Counted from the stretch's first letter, positions 34,316 to 43,035 are shown. The stretch is DNA of 64,000 nt from Bacillota bacterium (GCA_023396225.1 JAEWWT010000006.1:151167-215166), one strand, 5' to 3'. Numbers and translations: made by a program. Notes: generated by a model not told the origin, from the sequence alone.

Positions 34316-35081
34316 AGTTCCCCCAGAGTGACGCTCCTGCTTTGCCCATTATTTTTAAGCAGACTTTTCTTGAAAAGATATGTGACATAACATTCTGCAG
34401 CTTGCAAAGCGTTCCGTCTGTACATATGACTTTTTTCTTTTTCATTGCCTTGAATGTTGAATTTACAACATCCTCAGGCTCACGCATTTTTCCGCTCATT
34501 TTATTGAAAGTATCAAAGAAGTGAGTGTTTGTTGACTGCGGACATACCACAAGGGCATAGACGCCTTTTTCCCCGTATTCATAGTTAATGCTCTGTGTAA
34601 ATGACAGTACATAAGCTTTTGAAGCGGAATATACAGCATTGTAGGGACTAGGGTTGAAGCCTGATACTGAACCAACGTTTATAACTATGCCGTTTCCTCT
34701 GTCAGCCATCTTTTCGATAAGCAGATAAGTAAGTTCCGTTAATGCCATGATATTCACATTAATCTCTTTGTGCTGTTTGTCAAAATCAGTATCAGCAAGA
34801 GCGCCCTTTGTTGCAAAACCAGCGTTGTTGATAAGTATATCTACTGTGATGTTTCTTTCCTCAATCTCTGAAACAAGCCTGTTTGCTGAAAAATCCTCAC
34901 TTAAATCAAGGGGAATTGCTGTACATTCTACATTGTACTTTTCTGAAAGTTCCTTTGAAATCTCATCAAGCACTTCTCCTCGTCTTGCTGTTATAATAAG
35001 ATTATAGCCTCTCTTTGCAAACTCATAGGCATACGCTTTTCCTATACCCGAAGATGCTCCTGTTATCAAAACTGTTTCCAT
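34314..35081 (-). CDS. Short-chain dehydrogenase/reductase
   Basis: The 255-residue SDR enzyme has the cofactor motif TGASSGIG at the N-terminus, NNAG (LINNAGFATKG), a catalytic Ser (NVGSVSG) and YSASK. It is NAD(P)-dependent; the substrate is unknown. The family member type is the DltE/YqjQ-like classical SDR. It lies downstream of a Crp/Fnr-type regulator on the same strand. Confidence 0.9.
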   Translation of the reverse strand: METVLITGASSGIGKAYAYEFAKRGYNLIITARRGEVLDEISKELSEKYNVECTAIPLDLSEDFSANRLVSEIEERNITVDILINNAGFATKGALADTDFDKQHKEINVNIMALTELTYLLIEKMADRGNGIVINVGSVSGFNPSPYNAVYSASKAYVLSFTQSINYEYGEKGVYALVVCPQSTNTHFFDTFNKMSGKMREPEDVVNSTFKAMKKKKVICTDGTLCKLQNVMSHIFSRKVCLKIMGKAGASLWGN

Positions 35082-35153
35082 ATGAAAACTCCTCTGTATA
35101 AAATCTTTATCTTAATTCTATACGGAGGGATAATATTTTTCATTAACATAGAT

Positions 35154-35741
35154 TTATTTTTCGAAAGTTTGTCCTGATTTTTTCAGCCTGCTAAGTGACA
35201 CAGGGCTTATTCCAAGATATGATGCAATGTACTTTTGCTTTAAGCGCCCTGCAAGTTCTGCATTTTCATTAACAAAGTTTCTGTATCTTTCGGCAGCATT
35301 TTCCATAAGTATATGCTTTGTTCTTGTTTCTGATGAAAGATAAATCTTTAAAACAATATTGTATATCTTCTTGCTGATTTCGGGGTTGTTGTCCTTGATA
35401 TATTCAAGCGACTTATACGGAATTTGAATGCACCTTACATTTTCAAGGCACTCTATATTAAAAGAAGCTCCTTCTGTTGACATAAGTCCCTCGGCAGAAA
35501 AATACTGTTTTTCTGCACTGAAGCACTTTGTTACTTCGTTCCCGTCCTCATCAATATAAAAGCCTCTTACAAGCCCCTTTGTGATAATATAAATATTTGT
35601 AAGCTTATCCCCTTGATGGACTGGAATATCTCCTTTTTTAAAATCCACTACATTAAAGGAACTGTTGATTACTTCAAGCTCTTTATTTGACAATTTAACA
35701 TCAAATAGTTGTTCAAGAAATTTAATATATGAACCGTCCAT
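35154..35741 (-). CDS. Crp/Fnr-family transcriptional regulator
   Basis: The 195-residue protein has an N-terminal cyclic-nucleotide-binding-like barrel (FKKGDIPVHQGDKLTNIYII) and a C-terminal helix-turn-helix (IASYLGISPVSLSRLKK). No cysteine cluster suggests an Fe-S cluster at the N-terminus. ATG 35741 follows AGAGGG; a GTG at 35750 is too close. It is transcribed divergently from a LysE-type exporter and may control it. Confidence 0.88.
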   Translation of the reverse strand: MDGSYIKFLEQLFDVKLSNKELEVINSSFNVVDFKKGDIPVHQGDKLTNIYIITKGLVRGFYIDEDGNEVTKCFSAEKQYFSAEGLMSTEGASFNIECLENVRCIQIPYKSLEYIKDNNPEISKKIYNIVLKIYLSSETRTKHILMENAAERYRNFVNENAELAGRLKQKYIASYLGISPVSLSRLKKSGQTFEK

Positions 35742-35775
35742 AATAATCACCCTCTTAACGTAGTATACCTATCTA

Positions 35776-35804
35776 ATTTTAACATTTTGTGTCTATATGG
35801 TCAA
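35776..35804 (-). promoter_or_regulatory. Promoter of Crp/Fnr-type gene
   Basis: Minus strand: TTGACC (35799-35804), a 17-bp spacer and TAAAAT (35776-35781) with a TGn extension. Confidence 0.65.
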
Positions 35805-35838
35805 GACATATCAATGCATATCACATTATAACATACTA

Positions 35839-35867
35839 TTTACATTAACTTGTTTTTATGGTATGAT
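35839..35867 (+). promoter_or_regulatory. Promoter of LysE-type gene
   Basis: TTTACA (35839-35844), a 17-bp spacer and TATGAT (35862-35867), divergent from the neighbouring regulator promoter. Confidence 0.65.
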
Positions 35868-35897
35868 TTTTAAAAACAGAAGGGGACAGACAATATA

Positions 35898-36527
35898 ATG
35901 ATTTTCAAAGGTTTTAAATTTGGTATGCTTTTGCAGCTTGCCGTTGGGCCTATGTGCCTGCTCGTTTTCAACACATCAGCATCTGAAGGTATTTTGCATG
36001 GACTTACACTTGTTGCTGCCATTTCTTTGGTGGATTTTATTTACATAACCTTGTCGGGACTTGGTGCTGCCGCTGTTATCAACAGAAAAAAAGTAAAGAC
36101 AGCTGTAAAAATTTTCGGGGCAGCTGTTCTTGTGCTGTTTGGCGCAGACATGATTGCTGGCGCTTTGGGACATCCTCTTCTTCCACAGATTGCGCTTTTT
36201 TCTGATGTCAGTCCGCAGAGTATTTTCCTCAAGGGATTCCTGCTTACAGCTTCAAATCCGCTTACAATAATATTCTGGAGCGGTGTCTTTTCAACGCAGG
36301 TTGCAGAAAACAACTACAACAAAAACCAACTGTGCGGTTTTGGTGCAGGCTGTGTACTGTCAACACTAGTCTTCCTGTCATGTATTGCAGTTCTCGGTAC
36401 AGCAATAAGCGGATTTATTCCACAGCTTATAATGAATATTTTGAACGGCGCTGTTGGAGCAGTTATCATTTTCTTTGGAATAAGACTTCTTCTCAAACGA
36501 GAAAAAACTAACTCTGAAAAACAATAG
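35898..36527 (+). CDS. LysE-family exporter
   Basis: The 209-residue protein has six hydrophobic helices. The N-terminal GMLLQLAVGPMCLLVFNTSASEGILHGL matches the conserved GP...G...G pattern of LysE/RhtB amino-acid exporters, and the NPLTIIFW segment is also typical. Substrate unknown. It is divergent from a Crp/Fnr-family regulator. Confidence 0.82.
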   Translation: MIFKGFKFGMLLQLAVGPMCLLVFNTSASEGILHGLTLVAAISLVDFIYITLSGLGAAAVINRKKVKTAVKIFGAAVLVLFGADMIAGALGHPLLPQIALFSDVSPQSIFLKGFLLTASNPLTIIFWSGVFSTQVAENNYNKNQLCGFGAGCVLSTLVFLSCIAVLGTAISGFIPQLIMNILNGAVGAVIIFFGIRLLLKREKTNSEKQ

Positions 36528-36540
36528 ATTATATAATAGT

Positions 36541-36572
36541 ATACCCTGAGATTTCTCTCAGGGTATTTTTTA
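36541..36572 (+). terminator. Rho-independent terminator
   Basis: TACCCTGAGA (36542-36551) pairs with TCTCAGGGTA (36556-36565), followed by six T residues. Confidence 0.87.
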
Positions 36573-37010
36573 TTGCATACTAATTTCAAAAGGAACTGTC
36601 GGAATTCCCATTTCATTTGGAATATCATTTTCAAAAGCCCAGCCTGACAGTCTGACTGGTTTCAACAGAATAAAGTCGGCATTTCTTCCGCCAAATTCCA
36701 TACCCTCGTCAAAGGCTCCAGCAAATTTCTCACTATATGCTGCACGCAGTTTTTCGTTTTCTGAAAGCATTGTTGCCCCACAGAATTCTGCTGTTGCTTC
36801 TGCAAAAAAGCTTCCTGCGGAAATACAGCAATTAGGATTAGCCTTCATCTGCTTATATTTCGTAGAGCTTGGTGCTGTAAAAATCAATATTTTCCCCTCA
36901 TAGTATACAGGGCTGACAACACGCATGGTCAGGCTGTTGCTGTCACCGGTTGCAAGGATTACTGTCATTTCCTTTTTTATTACCTCGTAAAATTGCTCAA
37001 TCTTGTCCAT
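36570..37010 (-). CDS. Pyridoxamine-5-phosphate-oxidase-like flavin protein
   Basis: The 146-residue protein has the split-barrel flavin-binding fold. Segments TMRVVSPVYYEGKILIFTAPSSTKYKQMKANPNCC and FAEATAEFCGATMLSEN match small PNPOx-like oxidoreductases. The likely cofactor is FMN or F420-like flavin; the substrate is unknown. ATG 37010 has GAGG ten bases upstream. It lies downstream of a MerR-type gene on the same strand. Confidence 0.82.
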   Translation of the reverse strand: MDKIEQFYEVIKKEMTVILATGDSNSLTMRVVSPVYYEGKILIFTAPSSTKYKQMKANPNCCISAGSFFAEATAEFCGATMLSENEKLRAAYSEKFAGAFDEGMEFGGRNADFILLKPVRLSGWAFENDIPNEMGIPTVPFEISMQ

Positions 37011-37063
37011 TATAATCTGTCCTCTCAATTTTAATTTATAACAACATAATTCCTTATGTACTG

Positions 37064-37423
37064 TTACCCCAGCTTTTTAATTCGCTCCCTGTAAAAATCC
37101 ATCTTATCATCTAAGTTGCGGGCATATCTGTTCCAGCGGGCGCATTGCTCATCAACGTATTTCTTATGTTCTTTAAGCATTTCAAGGCGCTCGGACATTG
37201 TGCTGTCGCCCTCATAGCGCAGGTCGGAATATCTTTGGATATCCTTTAACATCATTCCAGTATCCTTTAACTTCTGAATAAACTGAACCCATGAAATATC
37301 CGCTTCGGAGTAATCCCTGTGGTTATTTTTATCCCTTGCTATACGGATAAGTCCTTTTTTTTCATAGTATCTGAGTGTGCTTTCCACTATTCCTGTTGCT
37401 GATGAAAATTGTCCGATAGTCAA
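37064..37423 (-). CDS. MerR-family transcriptional regulator
   Basis: The 119-residue protein has a MerR winged helix (TIGQFSSATGIVESTLRYYEKKGLI) and a C-terminal dimerisation coil without a metal or drug domain, as in AdhR/YfmP-like regulators. It starts with TTG after GGAGGAG. A 19-bp-spaced promoter with a dyad lies just upstream but points the other way, towards the esterase gene. Confidence 0.87.
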   Translation of the reverse strand: MTIGQFSSATGIVESTLRYYEKKGLIRIARDKNNHRDYSEADISWVQFIQKLKDTGMMLKDIQRYSDLRYEGDSTMSERLEMLKEHKKYVDEQCARWNRYARNLDDKMDFYRERIKKLG

Positions 37424-37458
37424 AATCTCTCCTCCTAAAAATATTTTTTATAAACCTC

Positions 37459-37489
37459 TTGACTTAAACCTTGGTTTAAGTATTACACT
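37459..37489 (+). promoter_or_regulatory. MerR-type promoter and operator for the esterase gene
   Basis: TTGACT (37459-37464), a 19-bp spacer and TACACT (37484-37489). The dyad ACTTAAACC..GGTTTAAGT (37462-37481) fills the spacer. The overlong spacer and dyad indicate control by the adjacent MerR regulator. Confidence 0.75.
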
Positions 37490-37597
37490 TAATTATGACA
37501 AGTAAATTGCTATATTTTTCTGCATTATAACACAAAATCAGCAGAAAAACAATCACTTTGGCTGTAATATGCCATAAATCAGAAAGGATATTATTAC

Positions 37598-38692
37598 ATG
37601 AAAAGAAAAGCTTTATACAAATTATTAGCTGCCGCATTTTTAAGCGGTACTATTCTTCTTTCAGGCTGTTCTGCAGGGACTTCAAAATCATCTGAAACTA
37701 CTGATGAAACTTCCCCAACAACCGAGCCGACTACTTCTGAAACTGTTTCTGAAACAACTGCTGAACCTGCTCAGATAAAAGAGGGGACAACCGAAACTGT
37801 GGAAATTGATTCGGCCTGCATTGCAAAAAATAAAATTGGCGACAGCTCGAAACGATCCATATATATTTATCTTCCGCCTACATATAACGAGGGAGATAAA
37901 AACTATCCTGTTGTTTACTTCCTTCATGGCTACGGCGATTCTTCAAGCACATTCATCAAGACAATTAAAAAAGGTCTTGATCAGAGTTTCAATGAGGGCA
38001 GCAAGGAATTTATCTTTGTTGTTCTTGACGGAAATATTATGTCGGGCGGCTCTTTCTATGTAAATTCTCCATCCACAGGGGACTGGGAGGATTTTGTTTC
38101 TGAAGAAGTTGTCGGCTATATGGATTCAAACTACAGAACCATTGCCGACAGGGAATCGAGATGTATTTCCGGCTTTTCTATGGGTGGGTACGGTGCAGTC
38201 AATGCGGCACTTAACCGCTCGGATGTATTCAGTTCACTGCTTGTTTTCTGCCCGGGAATATATGCAGATGGAAATATAAAGGCAATGTGGGATTCATGGG
38301 ACGGCGCAAATGATGTCAAATTATCATATGGACAGTCTTTTTCACCTAACGACGACAGCGAAAAGAAATTCGGAAACATTCCTGAATTTTCAGGCACAGA
38401 GGAAGACAATGCCATCGTTGCTCAATGGGACAGCGGTTATGGAAACTGGGAAAATAAAATAAAGGAATTTGCCGAAAACGGAACTCCGTTAAAGGGCGTT
38501 CAGATAAATTACGGCTCACTTGATCCATATTCATGGATTCCGGGCGGATGTGAGTTCTTTTCACAAAAGCTTACTGAAAACGGCATTGAAAACCAGCTTT
38601 CAAAAATAAACATGGGACATGTAGTGCCAAATGACTGCGTTTCAGCATACTATGTTCCTTTCTGCGAAGAAAATTTCAAATTTGAAGACTGA
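37598..38692 (+). CDS. Lipoprotein esterase (esterase D / feruloyl-esterase-like)
   Basis: This 364-residue lipoprotein has the lipobox LLSGC, a Ser/Thr/Glu linker (residues 27-60) and an alpha/beta-hydrolase domain of the PF00756 esterase type. The oxyanion-region motif is FLHGYGD, the nucleophile elbow GFSMGG, and the C-terminal His lies in NMGHVVPND. Such extracellular esterases act on acetyl or feruloyl groups of plant polysaccharides or on sugar esters. Attachment to the membrane outside is expected. Its promoter is MerR-controlled by sequence. Confidence 0.85.
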   Translation: MKRKALYKLLAAAFLSGTILLSGCSAGTSKSSETTDETSPTTEPTTSETVSETTAEPAQIKEGTTETVEIDSACIAKNKIGDSSKRSIYIYLPPTYNEGDKNYPVVYFLHGYGDSSSTFIKTIKKGLDQSFNEGSKEFIFVVLDGNIMSGGSFYVNSPSTGDWEDFVSEEVVGYMDSNYRTIADRESRCISGFSMGGYGAVNAALNRSDVFSSLLVFCPGIYADGNIKAMWDSWDGANDVKLSYGQSFSPNDDSEKKFGNIPEFSGTEEDNAIVAQWDSGYGNWENKIKEFAENGTPLKGVQINYGSLDPYSWIPGGCEFFSQKLTENGIENQLSKINMGHVVPNDCVSAYYVPFCEENFKFED

Positions 38693-38721
38693 TTTCTCCT
38701 ATTTTACCCCTTGATATACTG

Positions 38722-38766
38722 AAACCACCGCTCACTCCGTTTGGGGTGGGCGGTGGTTTTGTTTAT
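38722..38766 (+). terminator. Rho-independent terminator containing a repeated core
   Basis: AACCACCG (38723-38730) with CGGTGGTT (38751-38758) forms the base of a long stem, followed by TTTTG. The core at 38731-38751 occurs again, inverted, at 39706-39726. Confidence 0.85.
38731..38751 (+). repeat. 21-bp inverted repeat, left copy
   Basis: This block (CTCACTCCG...GGGTGGGC) is found exactly, as reverse complement, at 39706-39726. Each copy forms the upper stem of a terminator. Confidence 0.85.
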
Positions 38767-38767
38767 T

Positions 38768-39553
38768 CTAAATTTTATATTCTTCAGGCATTATATCAGG
38801 AGCATGACGGTTTACTATATCAGAACCAATATCAAATCTAATATCATTTATACAATATACAAATGAACCATTAAATTCTGTTTTTTTATTATCAAAAAGA
38901 ACGATGTTTTCACCCTGTATGTGAAGGGAGCTCATATAACTTATTCCATCGAACCCCAAGTGCTTAATAAATTCTGCAATAAATTGCGTAACAATATATT
39001 CGTTGCAGTTGCCTTTAACTGGACGTGAGAACTCATAATTAAGGTGATTTATTAATTTTTCATCATATTCTAACTCACTAAGTGATTTATTAACAAATTT
39101 ATTTAAATCCATAATTTTTGCGGGCTTAGTAAGCAGAAATTTTGCCACACTTACCCTATCAAATTGATACGGTTTACACTCTACTACAGACGTATACGGA
39201 TGTATTGCAAGGTATAAATATGGGATTAGTTTTGGATTTGCTCTCCCATCTACTGTTTTTTCAACTGGTGGCATACCAGAATTTTGTTCATTAAAACCAT
39301 AAGTTTCTAAATCTTTATATAATTTACATCTTATTCTAACATCACTATTGTTTATTTCTTTTCCAAGAATTTTCCGAGCATCTTTGCAAATTTGATCCCT
39401 TTCAATTACACGAGATCTATATAATAAAGTATTGACAGCAAGAGTTTTAAAATGTGTTTCTGAAAGTTTCTTAATATGCTCCATAATATTATGATTACAA
39501 AAAAATCTATTTTTATATAGCACTTCCTCTTCAAAATCAATCCATTCACGCAT
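38768..39553 (-). CDS. RES-domain protein (putative NAD-consuming toxin)
   Basis: The C-terminal two thirds match the RES domain: LYRSRVI (Arg), NPKLIPYLYLAIHPYTSVVECKP (Ser and Glu), and the ending GFDGISYMSSLHIQGENIVLFD. RES toxins degrade NAD+ and are normally paired with an Xre-type antitoxin that has a DUF2384 domain. No such partner lies next to this gene. The N-terminal 55 residues are extra and could hold an additional domain. ATG 39553 has GGGAG six bases upstream. The gene is flanked by a 21-bp inverted repeat contained in two terminators. Confidence 0.75.
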   Translation of the reverse strand: MREWIDFEEEVLYKNRFFCNHNIMEHIKKLSETHFKTLAVNTLLYRSRVIERDQICKDARKILGKEINNSDVRIRCKLYKDLETYGFNEQNSGMPPVEKTVDGRANPKLIPYLYLAIHPYTSVVECKPYQFDRVSVAKFLLTKPAKIMDLNKFVNKSLSELEYDEKLINHLNYEFSRPVKGNCNEYIVTQFIAEFIKHLGFDGISYMSSLHIQGENIVLFDNKKTEFNGSFVYCINDIRFDIGSDIVNRHAPDIMPEEYKI

Positions 39554-39699
39554 GAATTCTCCCAATCTTATTACCCCTTTCTAACTTTAAAATTGCAATT
39601 TATCTTTTTGCTGTTTTTTTATGCTTTTTAAGTTTAATTAAACTAATAATACACCACAATCTAACAAAAATCAACATTTATGTAAAAATTCCTCAAATA

Positions 39700-39730
39700 A
39701 AATCTGCCCACCCCAAACGGAGTGAGCAGT
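39700..39730 (-). terminator. Terminator with the inverted copy of the 21-bp repeat
   Basis: Minus strand: CTGCTCACTCC pairs with GGGTGGGCAG, followed by ATTTTATTT. It terminates the small membrane-protein gene to its right. The repeat copy is 39706-39726. Confidence 0.75.
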
Positions 39731-39736
39731 TATTTT

Positions 39737-40003
39737 TTACCTGTAATTTGGCAGGAAACTGAACAGATTATCCAATGAAATATTTGCAACTATGCTTACT
39801 ATTATTAAAATAAAAGCAATTGCCAGCACGCAGAAATATGATCTTGCAAAGTTTCGCCTGTTGATGTTGCTATTGCTGACTGAACAAAATATCAGGCATA
39901 TTATCCCCAATATCGGTATCGAAAACAAAATCGTATACCCGAAATATGCCCAAGGGCTAAGCGGTCTGTACTGCTCCGGCAGTGATCTTTCCTGATCTGT
40001 CAT
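39737..40003 (-). CDS. Small two-helix membrane protein
   Basis: The product is 88 residues from ATG 40003 (MTDQERSLPEQYRPLSPWAYFG), preferred over an in-frame GTG at 40015. There are two hydrophobic helices separated by SNSNINRRNFARSY. A similar PW-YFGY--LF-IP--G start is common in small DUF-type membrane proteins of Firmicutes. Function unknown. Confidence 0.65.
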   Translation of the reverse strand: MTDQERSLPEQYRPLSPWAYFGYTILFSIPILGIICLIFCSVSNSNINRRNFARSYFCVLAIAFILIIVSIVANISLDNLFSFLPNYR

Positions 40004-40200
40004 AATAATCCCCACTCCTGTAAAATAAATTAATTAGTATATTAATTGTACTGCAAAATTTTGCTTTTGTAAACTATTATATGGTAAATATTTATGTAAA
40101 CTTGTCTAATAATCTGCAAAAATAAATTGAGAACATTGCCATACTATGTTATAATCATTTTAACATATTGGTAAATATATAAATTTAAAGGAGAATGAAA

Positions 40201-40779
40201 ATGAAAGTATTGCTTTTCTGTGCAAAAGGCTTTGAAACAATGGAGTTCAGCGTTTTTGTCGATGTGATGGGATGGGCGAGGAATGACTATAATTATCCTG
40301 TCGAGGTTATAACCTGTGGTTTTACAAAAACAGTTGTAAGTACGTTCAATGTCCCTGTAACTGTTGACAAAACCATGGACGAGATTTGTGCTGAAGATTA
40401 TGACGCTCTTGCAATACCGGGCGGTTTTGAGGAATTTGGATTCTATGAGGAAGCATATAACACAAAGTTTCTTGAACTGATAAAGGCTTTTAACGAAAGC
40501 AAAAAGCCGATAGCATCCATATGTGTCGCCGCACTTGCGTTAGGCAAAAGTGGTATAATCACAGGCAGGAGGGCAACTACATATCATCTTCGTGACGCTT
40601 ACCGTCAGAAACAGCTTGCAGAATTCGGCGTAAATGTTTTAAACGAGCGCATTGTTGTTGATGACAATGTTATTACGTCATATTGCCCTGAAACAGCGGC
40701 GGATGTTGCATTTGAACTGCTGAAAAAGCTTTGCGGAGAAGAAAAAATGCTTGTTGTCAGAAAGGCAATGGGGTATTGA
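40201..40779 (+). CDS. DJ-1/PfpI family protein
   Basis: The 192-residue protein is a DJ-1/PfpI-type glutamine-amidotransferase-like fold. The nucleophile Cys is in ASICVAALALG, with the upstream Glu in KGFETMEF and the IPGGFEEFG loop. Family members act as protein or small-molecule deglycases, chaperones or redox sensors; the exact role is unknown. AAAGGAG (40187-40193) lies seven bases before ATG 40201, preferred over ATG 40195. Confidence 0.85.
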   Translation: MKVLLFCAKGFETMEFSVFVDVMGWARNDYNYPVEVITCGFTKTVVSTFNVPVTVDKTMDEICAEDYDALAIPGGFEEFGFYEEAYNTKFLELIKAFNESKKPIASICVAALALGKSGIITGRRATTYHLRDAYRQKQLAEFGVNVLNERIVVDDNVITSYCPETAADVAFELLKKLCGEEKMLVVRKAMGY

Positions 40780-41102
40780 GGTTTTCTACAATTAAAACTT
40801 CTGATTAGCAGAAATAAAACTTTGCAGAATCGCAACAATTTGTCAGATTTATACTCTAAAGCTTGTTTTACAAAGATCAAAACTGAAACGTTTATAAAAA
40901 CAACAGCTCTTTAAAGTAAAATTACTATGTGACAAACTTAACAAAAACCATAATTATTTTTGACATGTACGTACATTTTTTAAAAATCAAGCAAGTTGTA
41001 TTTACAAATATAACTTGCAGTGCTATAATTTATTTAAATCAATTTGAACATAGTATTACTTGGAGATAATTAAATTGTAATGCCTGAAATGAGGATTTTA
41101 CT
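40780..41102 (+). promoter_or_regulatory. araR upstream region
   Basis: This 323-base gap has no gene. TTTACA (41001-41006), a 17-bp spacer and TATAAT (41024-41029) make a good promoter for araR. The rest is AT-rich and includes the operator-like palindrome listed separately. Confidence 0.65.
40965..40976 (+). promoter_or_regulatory. AraR-like operator palindrome
   Basis: ATGTACGTACAT is a perfect 12-bp palindrome. Its core TGTACGTACA resembles the AraR operator of Bacillus. It overlaps a TTGACA hexamer (40960-40965) and lies just upstream of the araR promoter. Confidence 0.6.
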
Positions 41103-42191
41103 ATGGATGAATACAAATACTTGGCAATTGTTGAGTGGTCGAAAAAGTTTATTGCAGAGCATAAACTCTCGGCTGATGACCGCTTTCTGTCCGAAAATGA
41201 GCTTTGCTCAATACATAGCGTCAGCAGGCAGACAGTGCGTCAGGCTCTTATGTTGCTTGAAAGCCAGAATGTAATCAGCCGTGTTCGTGGAAGCGGAACT
41301 TTTGTTAAGTCGGCAGAAGTAATAAAACCTGTCCAGCATGCAAATATCGGACTTATATCTACATATTTCAGTGATTATATTTTCCCAAGCATTGTCACAG
41401 GCATTGAAAGTGTCCTGAAAAAGAACAACATCGGAATGCAGCTTGCTATCACACACAATCAGGTTTATGAAGAATCCCAGGCGTTAAAGGATATGATGGC
41501 TCACGGCGTTCAGGCTCTTATTGTTGAGCCTTCAAAGAGTGCTTTGCCAAACCCGAACACGAAGCTTTATGAAGAGATCAAGAGCAAGAACATACCCCTT
41601 GTTTTCTTTAACGCAAAGTATCCTTGGGCAGATTTCCCTTGCGTTGCAATGAACGACGTTGCAGCCGGAAAGATAGTCACAGACTATCTTTTCAAGTCAG
41701 GTCACAGAAAAGTTTGCGGCATTTTTGCTCTTGATGATATGCAGGGACATAAGCGTTATGAGGGCTTTGTGGAAAGCTGTATTGAAAACAATGTAACTAC
41801 TGCGGAGCAGAATGTTCTTTGGTATTCAACAAGTGAATTATCAACACTTTTTACTCTTTCCGAGAACAGAATTGTTTCGCTACTAGGCTCTGCAACTGCT
41901 GTTGTATGCTATAATGACAGGCTTGCAGTTGATCTTATGAACTTTTGCAAACTTCATGGAATAACGGTACCTGATGACATTTCCGTTGCTGGTATTGACG
42001 ACTCAAAATTAGCTACAATCTGCGATGTAAAGCTTACTACGGTCAGACACCCGCATCAGCTTCTTGGCGAAAGAGCTGCTGAAAAGGCACTTAAAATGAT
42101 TCGCCAGCCTAAGTCAAAATATGATGATAAACTTTTCATGCCGGAACTGGTGGTAAGGGATTCGGTTCTTGATATAAACAAAAAAACATGA
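41103..42191 (+). CDS. araR: GntR/LacI-type regulator, AraR
   Basis: The 362-residue protein has an N-terminal GntR winged helix (LSENELCSIHSVSRQTVRQALMLLE with a RVRGSGTFV wing) fused to a LacI-type periplasmic-binding-like sugar sensor. This is the AraR architecture, which represses arabinose genes until L-arabinose binds. Downstream are the arabinose transporter and araB-araA-araD. GAGG lies eight bases before the ATG. An AraR-like palindrome in front of the gene suggests autoregulation. Confidence 0.88.
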   Translation: MDEYKYLAIVEWSKKFIAEHKLSADDRFLSENELCSIHSVSRQTVRQALMLLESQNVISRVRGSGTFVKSAEVIKPVQHANIGLISTYFSDYIFPSIVTGIESVLKKNNIGMQLAITHNQVYEESQALKDMMAHGVQALIVEPSKSALPNPNTKLYEEIKSKNIPLVFFNAKYPWADFPCVAMNDVAAGKIVTDYLFKSGHRKVCGIFALDDMQGHKRYEGFVESCIENNVTTAEQNVLWYSTSELSTLFTLSENRIVSLLGSATAVVCYNDRLAVDLMNFCKLHGITVPDDISVAGIDDSKLATICDVKLTTVRHPHQLLGERAAEKALKMIRQPKSKYDDKLFMPELVVRDSVLDINKKT

Positions 42192-42215
42192 TGATATTAT
42201 TTGGAGGGGATATTT

Positions 42216-42953
42216 ATGCCTATGGTTTCTGCTTCGAATGACAGACGTATCATGGATCATAGAAATGACGTTCAACGCATAAACACAGATTATATAGAAC
42301 AGATTTTACAAAGCAGCTCAATCGAAACGTGCCGTGACAAACTCAGCAGTTACTTCGATGAAATAGGCTTTTGCGGGCTTGAATCGCTTATGCTTCGCCT
42401 TTATATAGCTATGGATATATATTTGCTGACACGTTCTTTCTGTAAAAGTATCGGAATACCAGATGAAAAGTTTGTTAGAACCTTCGGAAGCATTGACGAT
42501 ATAGAAAGTCTTTCTTCGGCAGATGCAACAGTTGAATTTTTTACTGAAATGATTGTGCAATGCCTGAAATGGCGCATTGAACTTGCTCATGAGAACAGCG
42601 GAGATGCTATAAAGAGAGCCAAGGAATACATAGATAAGAAGTACACAGCAGAGGACATATCGCTGAAAAGTGTTGCAACAGCAATGAATTTCAGCCCTGC
42701 TTATTTCAGCTCACTGTTTAAAAAAGAGATGGGGATGAATTTCATAAACTATCTTACACAGGTGAGAATTCACAAGGCAAAAGCATTGCTTTGCTGTACC
42801 TCAAAAATGGTGTATGAGGTAGCTGAGGAAGTGGGGTTCCGTGATTACCGCTATTTCAGTCAGATTTTTAAGAAATACACCGGACAAACTCCTCATGAGT
42901 TTCAAAGCAGCAGCAATAAATCGGTTTCTGCCATTGCTGAATCCAAAGCCTGA
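42216..42953 (+). CDS. AraC-family regulator
   Basis: A 246-residue protein whose last 100 residues form a double helix-turn-helix AraC domain (SLKSVATAMNFSPAYFSSLFKKE and VYEVAEEVGFRDYRYFSQIFKKYTGQTPHEF). The N-terminal 140 residues are helical and lack a cupin or receiver domain. They resemble the middle part of YesN-type regulators. A frame-open TTG lies upstream, but GGAGGGG points to ATG 42216. It sits between araR and the importer and may activate the latter. Confidence 0.85.
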   Translation: MPMVSASNDRRIMDHRNDVQRINTDYIEQILQSSSIETCRDKLSSYFDEIGFCGLESLMLRLYIAMDIYLLTRSFCKSIGIPDEKFVRTFGSIDDIESLSSADATVEFFTEMIVQCLKWRIELAHENSGDAIKRAKEYIDKKYTAEDISLKSVATAMNFSPAYFSSLFKKEMGMNFINYLTQVRIHKAKALLCCTSKMVYEVAEEVGFRDYRYFSQIFKKYTGQTPHEFQSSSNKSVSAIAESKA

Positions 42954-43029
42954 ACATACAACTTTTATAATCGTAAATTTTTAAACATATTGCGTAAAAA
43001 AATTGGTATAAATGTATGAACAAGTAAGA

Positions 43030-43035
43030 TATAAT
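43030..43035 (+). promoter_or_regulatory. -10 element of the importer operon
   Basis: TATAAT without a good -35 at the proper distance, 52 bases before the binding-protein start. A weak -35 fits activator-dependent transcription, possibly by the AraC-type regulator. Confidence 0.4.
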
